This document shows positions 34,680 to 46,310 of a stretch of 64,000 nt of DNA, one piece after another (position 1 is the stretch's first letter; each line of letters begins with the position of its first letter). The notes under the pieces are model-generated. The model made no database searches and was not told where the DNA came from. It saw nothing but the letters and a program-made list of their open reading frames with translations. Location: assembly GCF_904849725.1 (NCBI RefSeq), contig NC_058518.1, forward strand, positions 393,563,581 through 393,627,580, in the 5' to 3' direction. Made by a program: the position numbers and the translations under genes. The DNA is from Hordeum vulgare subsp. vulgare. Its lineage: Eukaryota > Streptophyta > Magnoliopsida > Poales > Poaceae.

Positions 34680-35400
34680 TTCCTATTGGGTGGAACCAAA
34701 CTCTCCTAGATCGATGACGTGGCGGACATCCCACGTCCCACACCCACCACACATCCCAGCCCAGTCCCCACATGTCATTGTGTCCAAACCGGCTAAGCCC
34801 ACCGGACAACGAGCAGCGCAAGGGTCAACCCAACACCTCGCTCTCCCTCTCCACGAACCCCTCCCTGTCTCATACGATGGAGAGAGAGGGAGAGAGCTAG
34901 AGCGAGATCTCTCCTCCTCCCTTCCAGATCACCACTGCCACCTCCCTTCTATAAGGAGCTCGCCACCGTCCTCCTCCTCTCGTCCACGGCCTCCCCCATG
35001 CCCTCCTCCTCTTGCCCTTCCCTTCCCTCACCATAAGGGAGAAAATAACTAGATGGAGGGAGATCCATCCCGATCCATTCGGGTCTAGGGTTCAGGCGGG
35101 CCGTCGCCGGCGGCCTGTCCGCACTTCTTCGACCGGATCCGCCACCCCCACCTCACCTCTATATCTCAACCCACCTCGCACGACCGCATGGATGGTGGTG
35201 CACGAGCCTCCCCAGGAGGGAGATCCATTCGGACTGGAACCAGGTGGTGCACGAGCGGCCGGAGCACGCCGCCCACCTCGCCCGCGGCCAGAGCACGAGC
35301 TATCGTCTCTCCCCGATCCATCCCTCCCTCCCTCCTCGCATCCCATGGGAAAATCTAGCACACGAGCGTCCGTACGCGGCAGCAGGCCTTGACGATGGAA
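34680..35400 (+). other. GC-rich CACTA leader with putative splice donor
   Basis: This is a GC- and CT-rich stretch with CTCTCTCC runs. Overlapping ORFs of 89-126 codons on both strands reflect composition, not coding. It ends GATGGAAGCAGTG with a GTATGTATG donor (about 35400-35416), consistent with an untranslated first exon of the transposon transcript. Confidence 0.45.
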
Positions 35401-35786
35401 GCAGTGGTATGTATGAATCTTAACTGCGTCATCCCAATCTTCTTATTCAAATTTTGGTTGGTTTTCTTCATCTCGATGACCCGCATCTGATGCATTCCTG
35501 CGGTTGCTTGATTATCCGCAACTTCGAATGCCCATCAACAAGTGCCCACCTTGACTGGTTGCGGCGTCCAAGGTGAATGCGTCAGATTCTTCTTCCATAG
35601 ACCACCATGATTGGATTGATCGGATCGGATCGGATTGGATTCATGGGGAAGATTCGTGCCACGATTCATTCTAGGGTTCCCGTCCTGCCATGTATTCTAG
35701 GCTAGGGTTACATTTGTTCTTCTAAGATTTATTCTAGGGTTCTAGTTCTAGGTAAATAACCTGTGATTTGTTTTCTCATGGGTCAC

Positions 35787-37303
35787 TGATACGTCTCCAA
35801 CGTATCTATAATTTTTGATGGTTTCATGCTATTCTCTTGTCAAACTTTAGATGTTTTGCATGCCTTTTATATATTTTTTGGGACAAACTTATTAACTCAA
35901 TGCCAAGTGCGAGTTCCTGTTTTTTCCTTGTTTTTGACCCCTTTCACAGGAGATTTTGAAACAGAGTCCAATCGGAAGAAAATCCCCGAAAATATTTTTT
36001 CCGTAATGGAAGAAGATCGGGAAGCTTGAGAGCCAAGGCAGGGGGGCCCAGGGGCCCCACAAGCCCTCACCCCGCGGCCAGGGGGGAGGCCGCGGCCCAT
36101 AGGCTTGTGGGCCCCCTGGGCGCCCTCTGCCCTAGGGATTGCGCCTATATATTCCCTAGAAATCCCAAAAAAATCAACAGATCATCGAAAGTACTTTTCT
36201 GCCGCCGCAAGCTTCTGTCTCCGCAAGATCCCATCTGGGGCATGTTCTGGTGCCCTGCCGGACGGGGATTCGGACACGGAGGGCTTCTTCATCAACACCA
36301 TGACCTCTCCGATGATGCGTGAGTAGTTCACCATAGACCTACGGGTCCATAGCTAGTAACTAGATGGCTTCTTCTCTCTCTTGGATCTTCAATACAAAGT
36401 TCTCCACGATCTTCATGGAGATCTATCCGATGTAATCTTCTTTTGCGGTGTGTTTGTCGAGATCCGATGAATTGTGGATTTATGATCAGATTATCTATGA
36501 ATCTTATTTGAGTTTCTTCTTATCTCTCTTATGCATGATTTCATATCCTTGTAATTCTCTTCGAGTTGTGGGTTTTGTTTGGCCAACTAGATCTATGATT
36601 CTTGCAATGGGAGAAGTGCTTGGTTTTGGGTTCATACCGTGCGGTGACCTCACCCAGTGACAGAACGGGTAGAGAGGCACACATCGTGTTGTTGCCATCA
36701 AGGGTAAAAAGATGGGGTTTTCATCATTGGTTTGAGATTATCCCTCTACATCATGTCATCTTGCTTAAGGCGTTACTCTGTTCGTCATGAACTCAATACA
36801 CTAGATGCATGCTGGATAGCAATCGATGTGTGGAGTAATAGTAGTAGAAGCAGAAAGTATCAGTCTACTAGTCTCGGACATGATACCTATATGTATGATC
36901 ATTGCCTTAGATATCGTCATGACTTTGCGCGGTTCTATCAATTGCTCGACAATAATTTGTTTACCCACCGAGATATTTGCTATTTTGAGAGAAGCCTCTA
37001 TTGAACACTATGGCCCCCGGGTCTACTCCACACCATATTTTCAGCCTTACACTGTTACTTCGTTGCCCTTTCCGCCTTCAGATCTCACTTTGCAAACAAT
37101 CTTGAAGGGATTGACAACCCCTTTGAAGTGTTGGGTGCAAGCTCGTTTGTGTTTGCGCAGGTACTCTGGACTTGATGAGACCCTCCTTCTGGATCGATAC
37201 CTTGGTTCTCAAACTAAGGGAAATACTTATTGATCCTGTGTTGCATCACCCTTTCCTCTTCAAGGGAAAAACCAACGCAAGCCCAGTCTCCGTCAACGTG
37301 TCA
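35787..37303 (+). repeat. 5' LTR of Gypsy-1
   Basis: It begins TGATACGTCTCC, with a TATA box (CTATATATTCC) at about 36145 and a long palindrome just upstream. The end is placed at the CA before TTTCTGGCACTGTTG (first primer-site-like copy), because the truncated 3' LTR cannot fix it. A second TTTCTGGCGCCGTTGCC lies 37 bp on, so the true end could be near 37340. Confidence 0.8.
36050..36117. promoter_or_regulatory. Long palindrome upstream of the Gypsy-1 LTR TATA box
   Basis: Outer arms 36050-36065 (AGGGGCCCCACAAGCC) and 36102-36117 (GGCTTGTGGGCCCCCT) pair at 15 of 16 positions. Inner arms CCGCGGCC (36072-36079) and GGCCGCGG (36088-36095) pair perfectly. The TATA box starts about 28 bp after the right arm. 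Confidence 0.75.
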
Positions 37304-37343
37304 ATTTCTGGCACTGTTGTTTGTTGTCGTAGAAGAAGAATTT

Positions 37344-37361
37344 CTGGCGCCGTTGCCAAGG
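37344..37361 (+). other. Primer-binding site of Gypsy-1
   Basis: CTGGCGCCGTTGCCAAGGAG matches the TGGCGCCGTTGCC primer site usual in this Triticeae Gypsy group. A diverged copy, CTGGCACTGTTG, lies at 37308-37319. Confidence 0.65.
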
Positions 37362-37654
37362 AGGAAGATCAAGTCAAGAACTCATCCAAGTAGGTGTCGC
37401 AAACTCATCTCTTGCATTTACTTTGTTTGCCAGTTGCCTCTCGTTTTCCTCTCCCCCACTTCACCAATTTTCCTTTTTCGTTTGCCTTTTTCTGTTTGCC
37501 TTTTCGTTCGCATTTTCTCGCTTGCTCTTTGTTCGCTTGTGTGCTTGCTTGCTTGCCGAAGTCACCATAAATGAAAACACCAAACTTTGTGACTTCTCGA
37601 ATATTAATAATAATGATTTTATTAGTACTCCGATTGCTCCCGCCACTAGTGCTG

Positions 37655-38998
37655 AGTGATACGAAATCAATGCCGCTTTGCTGAATCTTGTTATGAAAGA
37701 GCAATTCTTTGGCCTTCCTAGTGAAGATGCCACATCCCATCTCAATACCTTCATTGAGCTTGGATAATGACTTGATTAAATTGAAGCTTTTTCCTTTCTC
37801 GTTGCGAGATCGCGCAAAAACTTGGTTTTCTTCTTTGCCCAAAAATAGTATCGATTCTTGGGATAAGTGCTAAGATGCTTATATATCCAAGTATTTTCCG
37901 CTGGCTAAGATCATCTCTCTCTGTAATGATATCATGAATTTCAAGCAACTTGATCATGAACATGTTGCACAATCTTGGGAGAGAATGAAATTGATGATTA
38001 GAAATTGTCCCGCTCATGGCTTGAGCCTTTGGATGATTGTTCAAATCTTTTACATTGGCTTGAATTTCGCTTCTAGAAATATCTTGGACTCCGCCTCAGG
38101 TGGAACATTCATGGAAATCACGTTAGGGGAAGCCACAAAGCTCCTAGACAACATCATGACGAACTACTCTCAATGGCACACTGAAAGGTCACCTACTAGT
38201 AAGAAGGTACACGCTATAGAAGAAATTAAGTCGTTGAGTGCTAAGATGGATGAGTTAATGAATTTGGTTTCTAGTAGAAGTGCTCCTTTGGACCCTAATG
38301 ATATGCCCTTGTCTTCCTTTATTGAGAGTAGCAACGCTAGCTTGGACGTTAATTTTGTTGGTACGAATAACTTTGGCAACAACAATGCTTTTAGAGGAAA
38401 CTATGTTCCTAGGCCTTTTCCCAGTAACTCCTCTAATAACTTTGGCAACTCCTACAACAATACCCATGGAAATTACAATAGATTACCCTCTGACCTAGAG
38501 AGTAATATCAAAGAGTTCATCAACTCTCAAAAGATTTTCAATGCGTCCATAGAGGAAAAGCTACTCAAAATTGACGATTTGGCTAAGAGCGTCGATATAA
38601 TGTCTAGTGATGTTGATACTTTGAAAGTTAGATTTTCTCCTCCCAAAATCAACATGGATGAAACTTTGAATGCTATGCGTGTTTCCATGATTGAGAGCTA
38701 AGAAAGAACTTCCCAAATTCGTGCTAGACATGAATGGCTTAAAAAGAGTGTTCTTGTGATGAGAATCAGGAAGATCTTAAAGTGCTTGGTGTGACTCCCA
38801 TTGAATCTTTGTTTTCTTGTGTCAAACCTAATGATTATGGGGCTGGATATGAATCCACTTTGGTTGAAAAGTGCCACAATGATTCAGAATCCATCTATCT
38901 AGATGCTAAAAGCATTAAAAGTGGAGTAGAAGATGTTAAAACTTTGAGTAGTAATGAAATTACTACCGTGGATTTCAAGGAATTCAATTATGATAGTT
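37655..38998 (+). pseudogene. Gypsy-1 gag
   Basis: The retrotransposon gag family is recognisable: KLKLFPFSLRDRAKTWFSSL (about 37770), YISKYFPLAKIISL, then an open stretch 37934-38701 with HEHVAQSWERMKLMIRNCP and GGTFMEITLGEATKLLDN. A small indel near 37765, a stop near 37871 and another at 38699-38701 break the frame. The remaining 38702-38998 continues in another frame (LGVTPIESLFSC). No CCHC knuckle is seen. The product would be a capsid-like protein packaging element RNA. Confidence 0.8.
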
Positions 38999-39003
38999 GA
39001 TCC

Positions 39004-39615
39004 TTGCTTGAATGCATTTCTTTGATGCAATCCATGTTAAACTCTTCACACTCTTATAGCCAAAACAAGGCCTTTACCGATCATATCGTCGAAGCTATGA
39101 TGAAATCTCTTGAAGAGAAACTTGAATTGGAAGTCTCTAACCCTAGAAATCTTCACGATGAGTGGGAACCTACCATCAAAATCAAAATAAAAAACTATGA
39201 GTGCAATGCTTTGTGTGATTTGGGTGCTAGTGTTTCTGCGATTCCAAAGTCTTCATGTGATGTTCTGGGTTTTAATGAGATTGAAGAGTGTTCTCTTAAT
39301 TTGCATCTTGCTGATTCTACTATCAAGAAACCCATGGGAAGGATCAATGATGTTCTTATTATTGAAAATAGGAACTATGTACCCGTGGATGTCATTGTGC
39401 TAGACATTGATTGCAATCCTACATGCCCTATGATTCTTGGTAGACCTTTCCTAAGGACTATTGGTGCTATCATCGATATGAAGCAAGGGAATATTAGATT
39501 TCAATTTCCTTTAAGGAAGGGCATGGAACACTTTCCTAGAAGGAAAATAAGATTGCCTTACGAATCCATGATGAGGGCCACTTATGGTTTCAGCACCAAA
39601 GACGACAATACGTGA
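39004..39615 (+). CDS. Gypsy-1 retropepsin-like protease (end of gag-pro frame)
   Basis: An open frame of 203 codons, downstream of and in frame with 38782-39000 but separated from it by one TGA. It contains the aspartic-protease active-site motif CDLGASVSAIP (about residues 71-81; D-L/S/T-G with the usual Leu/Thr variation) and the C-terminal flap-side motif MILGRPFLRTIGA. These place it in the gag-polyprotein aspartyl protease family. After the stop at 39613 no RT follows: the sequence enters the non-coding CCTAGCTAAGGGCG...GGGAGGCAACCCAA stretch seen in pol-less Triticeae Gypsy elements. Whether it is translated, given upstream breaks, is doubtful. Confidence 0.75.
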   Translation: MLECISLMQSMLNSSHSYSQNKAFTDHIVEAMMKSLEEKLELEVSNPRNLHDEWEPTIKIKIKNYECNALCDLGASVSAIPKSSCDVLGFNEIEECSLNLHLADSTIKKPMGRINDVLIIENRNYVPVDVIVLDIDCNPTCPMILGRPFLRTIGAIIDMKQGNIRFQFPLRKGMEHFPRRKIRLPYESMMRATYGFSTKDDNT

Positions 39616-40349
39616 TTCTATCGCTTTTATGCCTAGCTAAGGGCGTTAAACAATAGCGCTTGTTGGGAGGCAACCCAATGAATTTATATTTTTATTTCTG
39701 TTTTGTTGTGTCCACACCATCCCAATTTTGTTATGATTGTGTTTTTTGTGTTTCTTTTTGTGTTTGAGCCAAGCAAAACCTTCATGACTAGTCTTGGTAA
39801 TGGTTGTTTGATCCTGCTGGAAAATGACAGAAACTTTTCGCTCACGAGATGATTTTTCTTTTTTATTCAGAAAGAGCTTTTCAGTTGATTCTTTTTTCTG
39901 CTGGTTGATATGCTTTTTACCCAAGCCGTCGTAATGTTTCAGATTTTTTTGAGGTACCAGAAGTATACGAAGTATACAGATTGCTACAGACTGGTCTGTT
40001 TTTGGCAGATTCTGTTTTTGTTGAGTTCGTTGCTTGTTTTGATGAAACTATGGTTAGTATCGGGGGGGTACTAGCCATGAAAAAGTGAGAATACAGTATC
40101 CCAACACCAATATAGACGGAATTCAAGTTTTCTACAGTACGAAAAGAAGTGGTAGTTTGTTTTCTTGTGCTAATGTTATCATGAGTTTCTGTTTAAGTTT
40201 TGTGTTGTGAAGTTTTCATGTTTGGGTGATGTTCTCATGGACGATGAGATAAGGAGTAGAAAGAGCTCAAGGTTGGGGATTCCCAAGGCATCCCAAGCCA
40301 AATTCAAGGACACCTAAAATCCTAAGCTTAGGGATGCCCCGGGAAGGCA
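39616..40349 (+). other. Gypsy-1 non-coding 3' region, part 1
   Basis: No ORF of note. It ends GCTTAGGGATGCCCCGGGAAGGCA, directly before the LINE target duplication, and continues after the LINE at 46311. Confidence 0.6.
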
Positions 40350-40365
40350 TCCCCTCTTTCGTCTT
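40350..40365. repeat. LINE target-site duplication, left copy
   Basis: TCCCCTCTTTCGTCTT, identical to 46295-46310. Confidence 0.92.
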
Positions 40366-40371
40366 TTTTTT

Positions 40372-40499
40372 AGTTTAAGACAGTAGGATAAGATCCTACT
40401 GCATGCATATATAAAGCCAATAGTTACACATGTACATGATGGGGAGGGGGTGGAATGGGGAGGGGGGAGGGGGTGAGGTGGGCAGGGTGGAGTTACATA
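40372..40499 (-). other. LINE 3' untranslated region with a C-rich (plus-strand G-rich) tract
   Basis: The plus strand holds many G-runs at 40437-40490 (GGGGAGGGGG, GGGGAGGGGGGAGGGGG and so on), so the LINE transcript would be C-rich here. A TATATATGCATGC-like stretch lies nearer the tail. Confidence 0.6.
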
Positions 40500-43400
40500 T
40501 TATGTGGTATCATCTAGGGTTGCCACAATGTTATCTATGTTTTGCACCTTGCTAGTAGGCACACGGTGCCTAAGATTGGAGAAGTCTAATACAGACCTAC
40601 GTCGCCAGGCCCCAAGAGATGGAGTTATTTGCTCAAAGCACTTGTTATTTCTTTCCTTCCATAGACTCCAGGCTGCTACCAGAAAAATATCCATGAACAT
40701 GTTCCTGGGGTGTTCTGTCCTCTGATGATGTAGCTTCTCTAGTCTATGTTGTTGTTCTGACCATTTGATGTTTAGCATATCCCAACAGCGTTGGCTAAAG
40801 CTGCATTCAAAGAAGAGATGTTCCAGTGTTTCCTCCACGTGCCGATCACATAGCATGCAGTCAAGAGTAGCCCCTATGTTGTAATGGCTCCGTTTGAGCA
40901 TATTCCTCGTGTTGAGCCTGTCCATCAGCAAGAACCATCCAAACACCTTGATCTTTGGGACACATTTTGTTTTCCATAGCGAGTGAAACGTTGCATGCAC
41001 CGTAGTTCCTTTGAAATAGAAACATCGATATGCTGCCGTTGCAAAGGTGTCAGCCCCCCAGGAACACAACCAGTCATCTGCCCTAGGGTTTAGCCGCACA
41101 TCTCTGATTTCTTGTTGCATCATTGTGAGTTCATCATGCGCTTGTTCTGACAGGGGCAGTGAGAAGGCCTCTTGAAGCGAGCTCGTCCCCAAGAAGTTCT
41201 GAACCGAAGCATCTTCAGTTCTAGCAAAGGAGAAAGCCTGAGGGAACTTTTCTGGATATACAACATTGTTACTGTTGTCTTTCCAAAAGAGTGTCGAGAG
41301 GCCATTGTTAACATTGACTCACGTTATCCCTCGGAACACCGACATAAGTTTAGTCAGTTCTCGCCACCAGAAAGAACCACATCGATCTTGCGCATGGGGG
41401 ATTGCTTCACCGTAGTGTGTGTTCCATATCAATGCTACCCATGGGATCTCTTTTCTGTTGTAGAACTTGTGAAGCATCTTTATAAGCATCGCGTCATTCT
41501 GTAGCTTGAGGTTCAGGACCCCTAGGCCGCCATTTTCTTTCGGGCGGCAAACTGCGTCCCATGCTACTAGTGCATTACTTTTGAATCCATCTTCAGTCTT
41601 TTTCCTGCATAGGCACCTCCTCCGGAGTTTATCAAATTTTTCTACAATCGTTAGGGGGATTCTGAGGGTCCCCATTGGGTACAAGAGTAGCGACGTGACC
41701 AGTGAGTTCATCAAAGCCAATCTGCCCGCATGCGACATCAGCGCCATGGCAGCTGTGATTTTCCTCTCCGCTTTACAGACAAGCGGCGTCATATCCAGGA
41801 CAGTAGGTTTAGATGTACCCAGCGGGAGCCTTAGGTAGGTGAACGGCATTCTTGCCTGCGCACAACGAAAGATTGAGATGATGTTGTCACAGACCTCTTG
41901 TGTCACATTGATAGGAACTATGGTCGATTTCTGATAATTAATCCTGAGCCCTATCGTCGTGGCGAAGTCATCCAGTATTATTTTCATTGTCGCAGCCTGG
42001 ACATCACACGCCTGCATGATGATGATGGTGTCGTCGGCGTATTGAATTACTAGAAACTCAACATCACCTCTTGGGTTTATAGGGTGGGATAACAAGCCCA
42101 GATTTAGCTGTTTGTTAATCTCTGTTTGGAGTATGTCAGCTGCCAGTACAAATATCAATGGTGAGAGAGGGTCTCCCTCTCTTACTCCACATCTGCAGGG
42201 GAATTGTTTACCAGGGACTCCATTCAGTAATACCGATGATTTCCCTGACGAGAAGATGCATTGCATCCATTGGATCCACTTTGCATTAAACCCCATACGT
42301 TGCATGATGGTGATCATAGCCGAATGTTCAACCGTATCAAAAGCTTTAGCGAAGTCTAATTAAATAAGGACTATCTCCTTTCGAGAGCTTTCACATTGGT
42401 GTATATACTCGAAAGCCCACACCAAGAAGTCATGAATAGATCTACCACGGAGGAACCCGTACTGGTTTTGATGCACAATCTGTAGAATAATCTTCTGGAG
42501 TCGCTGCGCCAGTATCTTGGTGATCATCTTGAGGCATCAGTTAAGTAGGGTAATGGGACGATAGTCGTTTACTGTCTCAGGGGAAGCCGTCTTGGGGATG
42601 AGCGTGATGTGCCGATAATTTAGAGATTCCAAGTTGAGATTACCTCGGTGGAATTCGTCACAAAGATCATAGAAGTCTTTCATGATGATGTGCCAACAAG
42701 TTTTAAGAAAGGCGCCGTTAAAACCGTCCGACCCTGGAGATTTGTGAGCTGGCATCTCTTTCACTACAGCGTCTATTTCCTCTTTTGCAAAGGGAATCGT
42801 AAGAGCTTCAAAGTCGATACCTTGTAGTAGTTGCGTTAAATCAAAACGTATATCGGGAGCTCTCGCCGCGCCCATCCTTGTTCTATAGGTGTCAAACAGG
42901 AGGGCCTCCTTGCTGGCATGTGTCTCAACCACGATCCCTGCATCAGTTTTGAGCGTAGCCACAAAGTTGCGTCAATACCATTCAGTTGCCACCGTTTGAA
43001 AAAACTTGGTGTTTTCATCTCCAAACTTGATCCATCTGATCGAGTATCTCTTGCGCCAGTAGTCTTTCTGGTATTGCAGCAACCTGAGAAGGTGATTTTT
43101 GAGGTTGCGTCGGAAGTTTCGTTCTGGCGTGGTGAGAGTACGTCGATCTTCGAGGGTATCTAACTCCAGCAATGGCTTGTTGGTGTTGATGGTTGCTACC
43201 TTAAGGCGGGAGATACTGCTGCTCCATCTTCTTAGCGCAAATCGAACAACTTTAAGTTTCTGACAGATTATCGCCAGTGCATTGCTATTCCTACCATGTT
43301 TGACAGGTTTATTCCATGCTATTGAGACCGTCTCCATAAACCCTGGGTGGGCAATCCAGTATGTTTCAAAGCGGAACATTTTGTTGCGTGGAATGTTGGT

Positions 43401-44117
43401 TTGTATTTCGACCGAATAGGGAATATTATCTGATACAGGCCGTGCCAAGGGACATACCAAAGTGTTGGGAAAGGAGGTAGTCCAATTCAGAGACGTAAAG
43501 AACCAGTCGAGATGTTCGAGAAGAGGGTTTTGTCGCATGTTCGACCATGTATATGCTCGGCCTTTGATTGGGATCTCCGTTAACATCTGCTCACTGATGA
43601 GTTCATTAAACGTAAACATGTCTTGAATGTTACCTCTTTGTAGGTTGCAGTTCATTGGTGCCCTAATGAAGTTGAAATCCCCTAGTATCAACCAGTCCTC
43701 GGTCGCCACAATATAAAGATCAAAGAGCCAAGAGGCGAAACGAACCCTTTGATCCCCTTGGCAGGGGCCATATATGTTCAATAGCTTCCAGTTATGCAAA
43801 GTTTGTGTTGATGAGAACTGGACCCCTAACGCGAAATCCTCTTCTACAAACGTAGTTCCTACAAATATAGAGTTGTTCCAAATCGTGACTATCCCACCAG
43901 AAGCCCCTCGGGAGGGAATATATGCAAATTTGTCAAATCGTTTTGGACACAATGTACGTAAGGCATGTTCATCAAACGAGGGCATTTTCGATTCTTGTAA
44001 GCAAATAATGGAGCAGCTGCTGTCACGAATAGCATTCGATTGGGCTATATGTTTTTTGGGCGAATTAAGACCACGAATATTCCAACATAAGACATTCCAA
44101 CTACGCAAAAGTACCAT
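40500..44117 (-). pseudogene. LINE ORF2 (endonuclease-reverse transcriptase), four in-frame stops
   Basis: A single reading frame of about 1205 codons is disabled only by stops at 42972-42974 (TGA), 42537-42539 (TGA), 42360-42362 (TAA) and 41319-41321 (TGA). The N-terminal apurinic-type endonuclease shows CWNIRGLNS, CLQES, LLNIYGP and ILGDFNFIR; the final motif, normally SDHxP, reads SDNIP (about residue 231), so a catalytic His is missing. RT motifs are [31 protein letters not shown] and QYADDTI (YADD at 42030-42041). The C-terminal zf-RVT shows CMLCDRHVEETLEHLFFEC and AAWSLWKERNNKCF. ORF2 would nick target DNA and prime reverse transcription in the nucleus. It begins 33 nt after the ORF1 stop, in the same frame. 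Confidence 0.92.
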
Positions 44118-44150
44118 AGAGATTAAAGAGGTGGTGGGTCAGGAACAAGA

Positions 44151-46294
44151 TCAAACTTGGCCATCTGCAGGGCCTGGATCTTCTCGAATGAGCTCCGAAG
44201 CTGCAAGCTCTCCTTCAGGTATAGCACACAGTTGTGTCCCAATGGCCTGCATGGTGTTGATGGCAGTAGGAGGGGGAACCTCAAGTGTCAGGGCACGGTC
44301 AGCTTCATGTAGTGCCATGTTGGGAATCATCCTGGGCTTAACTTTGGATTTAGTGATCTTACCCTCTGCCATGGATGGGATCTTGAAACCATCATACTTG
44401 TTTGATCTCAGACTACGACGAAGGTTTGAAGTATCCACTTGCAGTTTCATTTTGCCTTTGTGCCTCAGAGGAATCTTGCTGACTTGTAGTTCCTGGTCCA
44501 TGCTGCATTCTGTTTCCAATGGATCCGTGTGCTCAATAGTTGGAGCCAGTGCCTGCTCAGGGGATAGTGCTTCTATGATAACAGTAGATAATGAGCTGCT
44601 CATGGGGAGAGTAGGACACGTGTTGCTAAAGATTATACCATCATCACTCAGAGCAACTGCAAATTCCACATGCATGCATTCATGCTTGAAACCATAATCA
44701 GTATTCCAAGGGCCTCTAGAAGCTATTAGAGGTTTGATGGCTCTAAAAATGAAGTCATTTACCTGTTGTCTTGGAGCTGGATCAGTTAGTAGCAGGGTGA
44801 GCACTGATTCTGCATGCTCAGATAAGCCAAAACGAATTCCATCATTGTGAACTTCGAGGGAGATTCTCAAAAGACCCTCAGGGTGTTGCTGCTGATGTGT
44901 TTGAGAGTGTATCACCAGGGGATTCAGAGATCCAGCAGATAGATTGGTGCTAGCAGAACTGTTGGAGTTAGATACATCATCATTCCAAGCTTGAGAAGCA
45001 CTATCTGAGATGTTATCTTCAGGAACCAGGCCATCTTGCTCTTGTAGTCCCTGGGCAGCAAGCCAAGCTTGAAAGTTGTAGAGATAAGGAGGTAATTGTG
45101 GTGCCTGTGGTGGTGAGGCTGGCCACACTCTCCATCCATTGTGTTGATCCTGTTGCTGTGGTGCTTCATTAGTAGGAGGAGCCCCCTGAGGTTGAGCTGC
45201 ATTTTGAACTAGCCAGTTATGCACTTGCTGTTGGTATAGTTGCCCAGTAGTGAGCTCAGAGCCAAACTGAGGGTGTGGGTTGCCATTAGGAGGAGGTGGT
45301 TCCTACCCAGCAGGGAGAACCTCAGGTAATAAACCATTCGAGTCATTGCTACGCAAGATAGTAACTTGAACAGTCCAGCAGTCTCTAGCACCACCTAGTT
45401 GCCAGACTACAAAGCTCTTTGGGATTAAACGCATATTAAGGACTCTCACTTTGAGCAGAACAAATCTCCTATCCTGTCTCGGATTATACCAGGAAACTAA
45501 AGCACCAAACCCTCCCAGGGATTTCTGAATGTAGTACTCTGTTTGATAGTCATAGGGAAACCCAAAATACATGATCCATAGTTCAGGCCCGAAGGTGGTA
45601 CTACGATGATTCAGAGCTTCATTGTGAGGTACAAAAGTGATGAGGAGGTCCTCGTCCTCAAGCTCTAGGGGAGAAGCAATGGCGGTATCTCTCATGAGTG
45701 CATCCGCAAATCCAAATATCCCAATGCCCAATGGATGATCAGAAGATTCGGTGGTGAATAAGTGAGCTTAGTGAAGCAAACCTTCGATCTGAGTGCGGAT
45801 GGTTTCACCGCGGTGAAGTGGAACATAGTGACTGGCCTCCGCAATCACCCAGAAGTCGTGGTTGAGGGGTGGAAACGGCCCGACCACCATCCCACTCCGC
45901 ACGATTCGATCATTTGGGCCAGGTTTCACGGCGAATCCAGGCGGGAGGAATGGCACTGGGTTCAGCGGGTAGTTCGCCATGGAAATGGAGGTGGTTGGCA
46001 GACGAGGTGATGGCGATGAGACAGGAGACACAGGAGGGTGAAGCGGCCGAAGTCTCGGATGGGACACGAGGGTGATGAGCTCTATGGGGGGAGGCGCAGA
46101 ATTCGAAGCGAGAGGGGTAGAATCAGAAACTTTAGGTATCCAAATCCATTTAGAGGATTTTTCTCGCTTAAAACAGGAATGGATCTTGTGCCCATATGCC
46201 CCACACCAGTCGCACCTGGTGTATCGACGACGTGTTCCTGAAGATTGAACCAAGTGGGAAACGACAACTTGGGAGTGATTGCAATCACTAGTGC
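44151..46294 (-). pseudogene. LINE ORF1 (RNA-binding), 5'-truncated, two in-frame stops
   Basis: The frame is open from the LINE's truncated 5' end. It starts with a CCHC zinc knuckle (CDWCGAYGHKIHSC, about 46200), then a proline-rich linker. After a TAA at 45768-45770 comes an RRM/DUF4283-like region (LLITFVPHNEALN, FGPELWIMYFGFPYDYQTEY, LLKVRVLNMRLIPKSFVV). After a TAG at 45303-45305 follows a Gln/Pro-rich stretch and a C-terminal part containing KYDGFKIPSMAEGK, familiar from Triticeae LINE ORF1 proteins. All segments are in one frame. ORF1 proteins coat the LINE RNA. Confidence 0.85.
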
Positions 46295-46310
46295 TCCCCT
46301 CTTTCGTCTT
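46295..46310. repeat. LINE target-site duplication, right copy
   Basis: TCCCCTCTTTCGTCTT, identical to 40350-40365. Gypsy-1 sequence resumes with CAATCCATCGGTAAC. Confidence 0.92.

Larger units (their letters stand above)
40366..46294 (-). mobile_element. L1-type LINE, 5'-truncated, inserted into Gypsy-1
   Basis: A non-LTR element on the minus strand with ORF1 (zinc knuckle, DUF4283-like RNA-binding region) and ORF2 (endonuclease, RT, zf-RVT). It has a short 3' untranslated region, a poly-A of about 6-8 (poly-T on plus, 40364-40371) and a perfect 16-bp target duplication. The 5' end falls inside ORF1 with no leader or ATG, which is the usual 5' truncation of target-primed reverse transcription. 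Only in-frame stop codons, no frameshifts, disable it. Confidence 0.93.

Noticed and set aside
34672..35392. Overlapping ORFs of 89-126 codons on both strands
   Set aside because: They arise from GC- and CT-rich composition in the CACTA leader; peptides are low-complexity Pro/Arg/Ser.
43774..44697. 307-codon plus-strand ORF
   Set aside because: It lies antisense to LINE ORF1/ORF2 and is a shadow of that coding frame.
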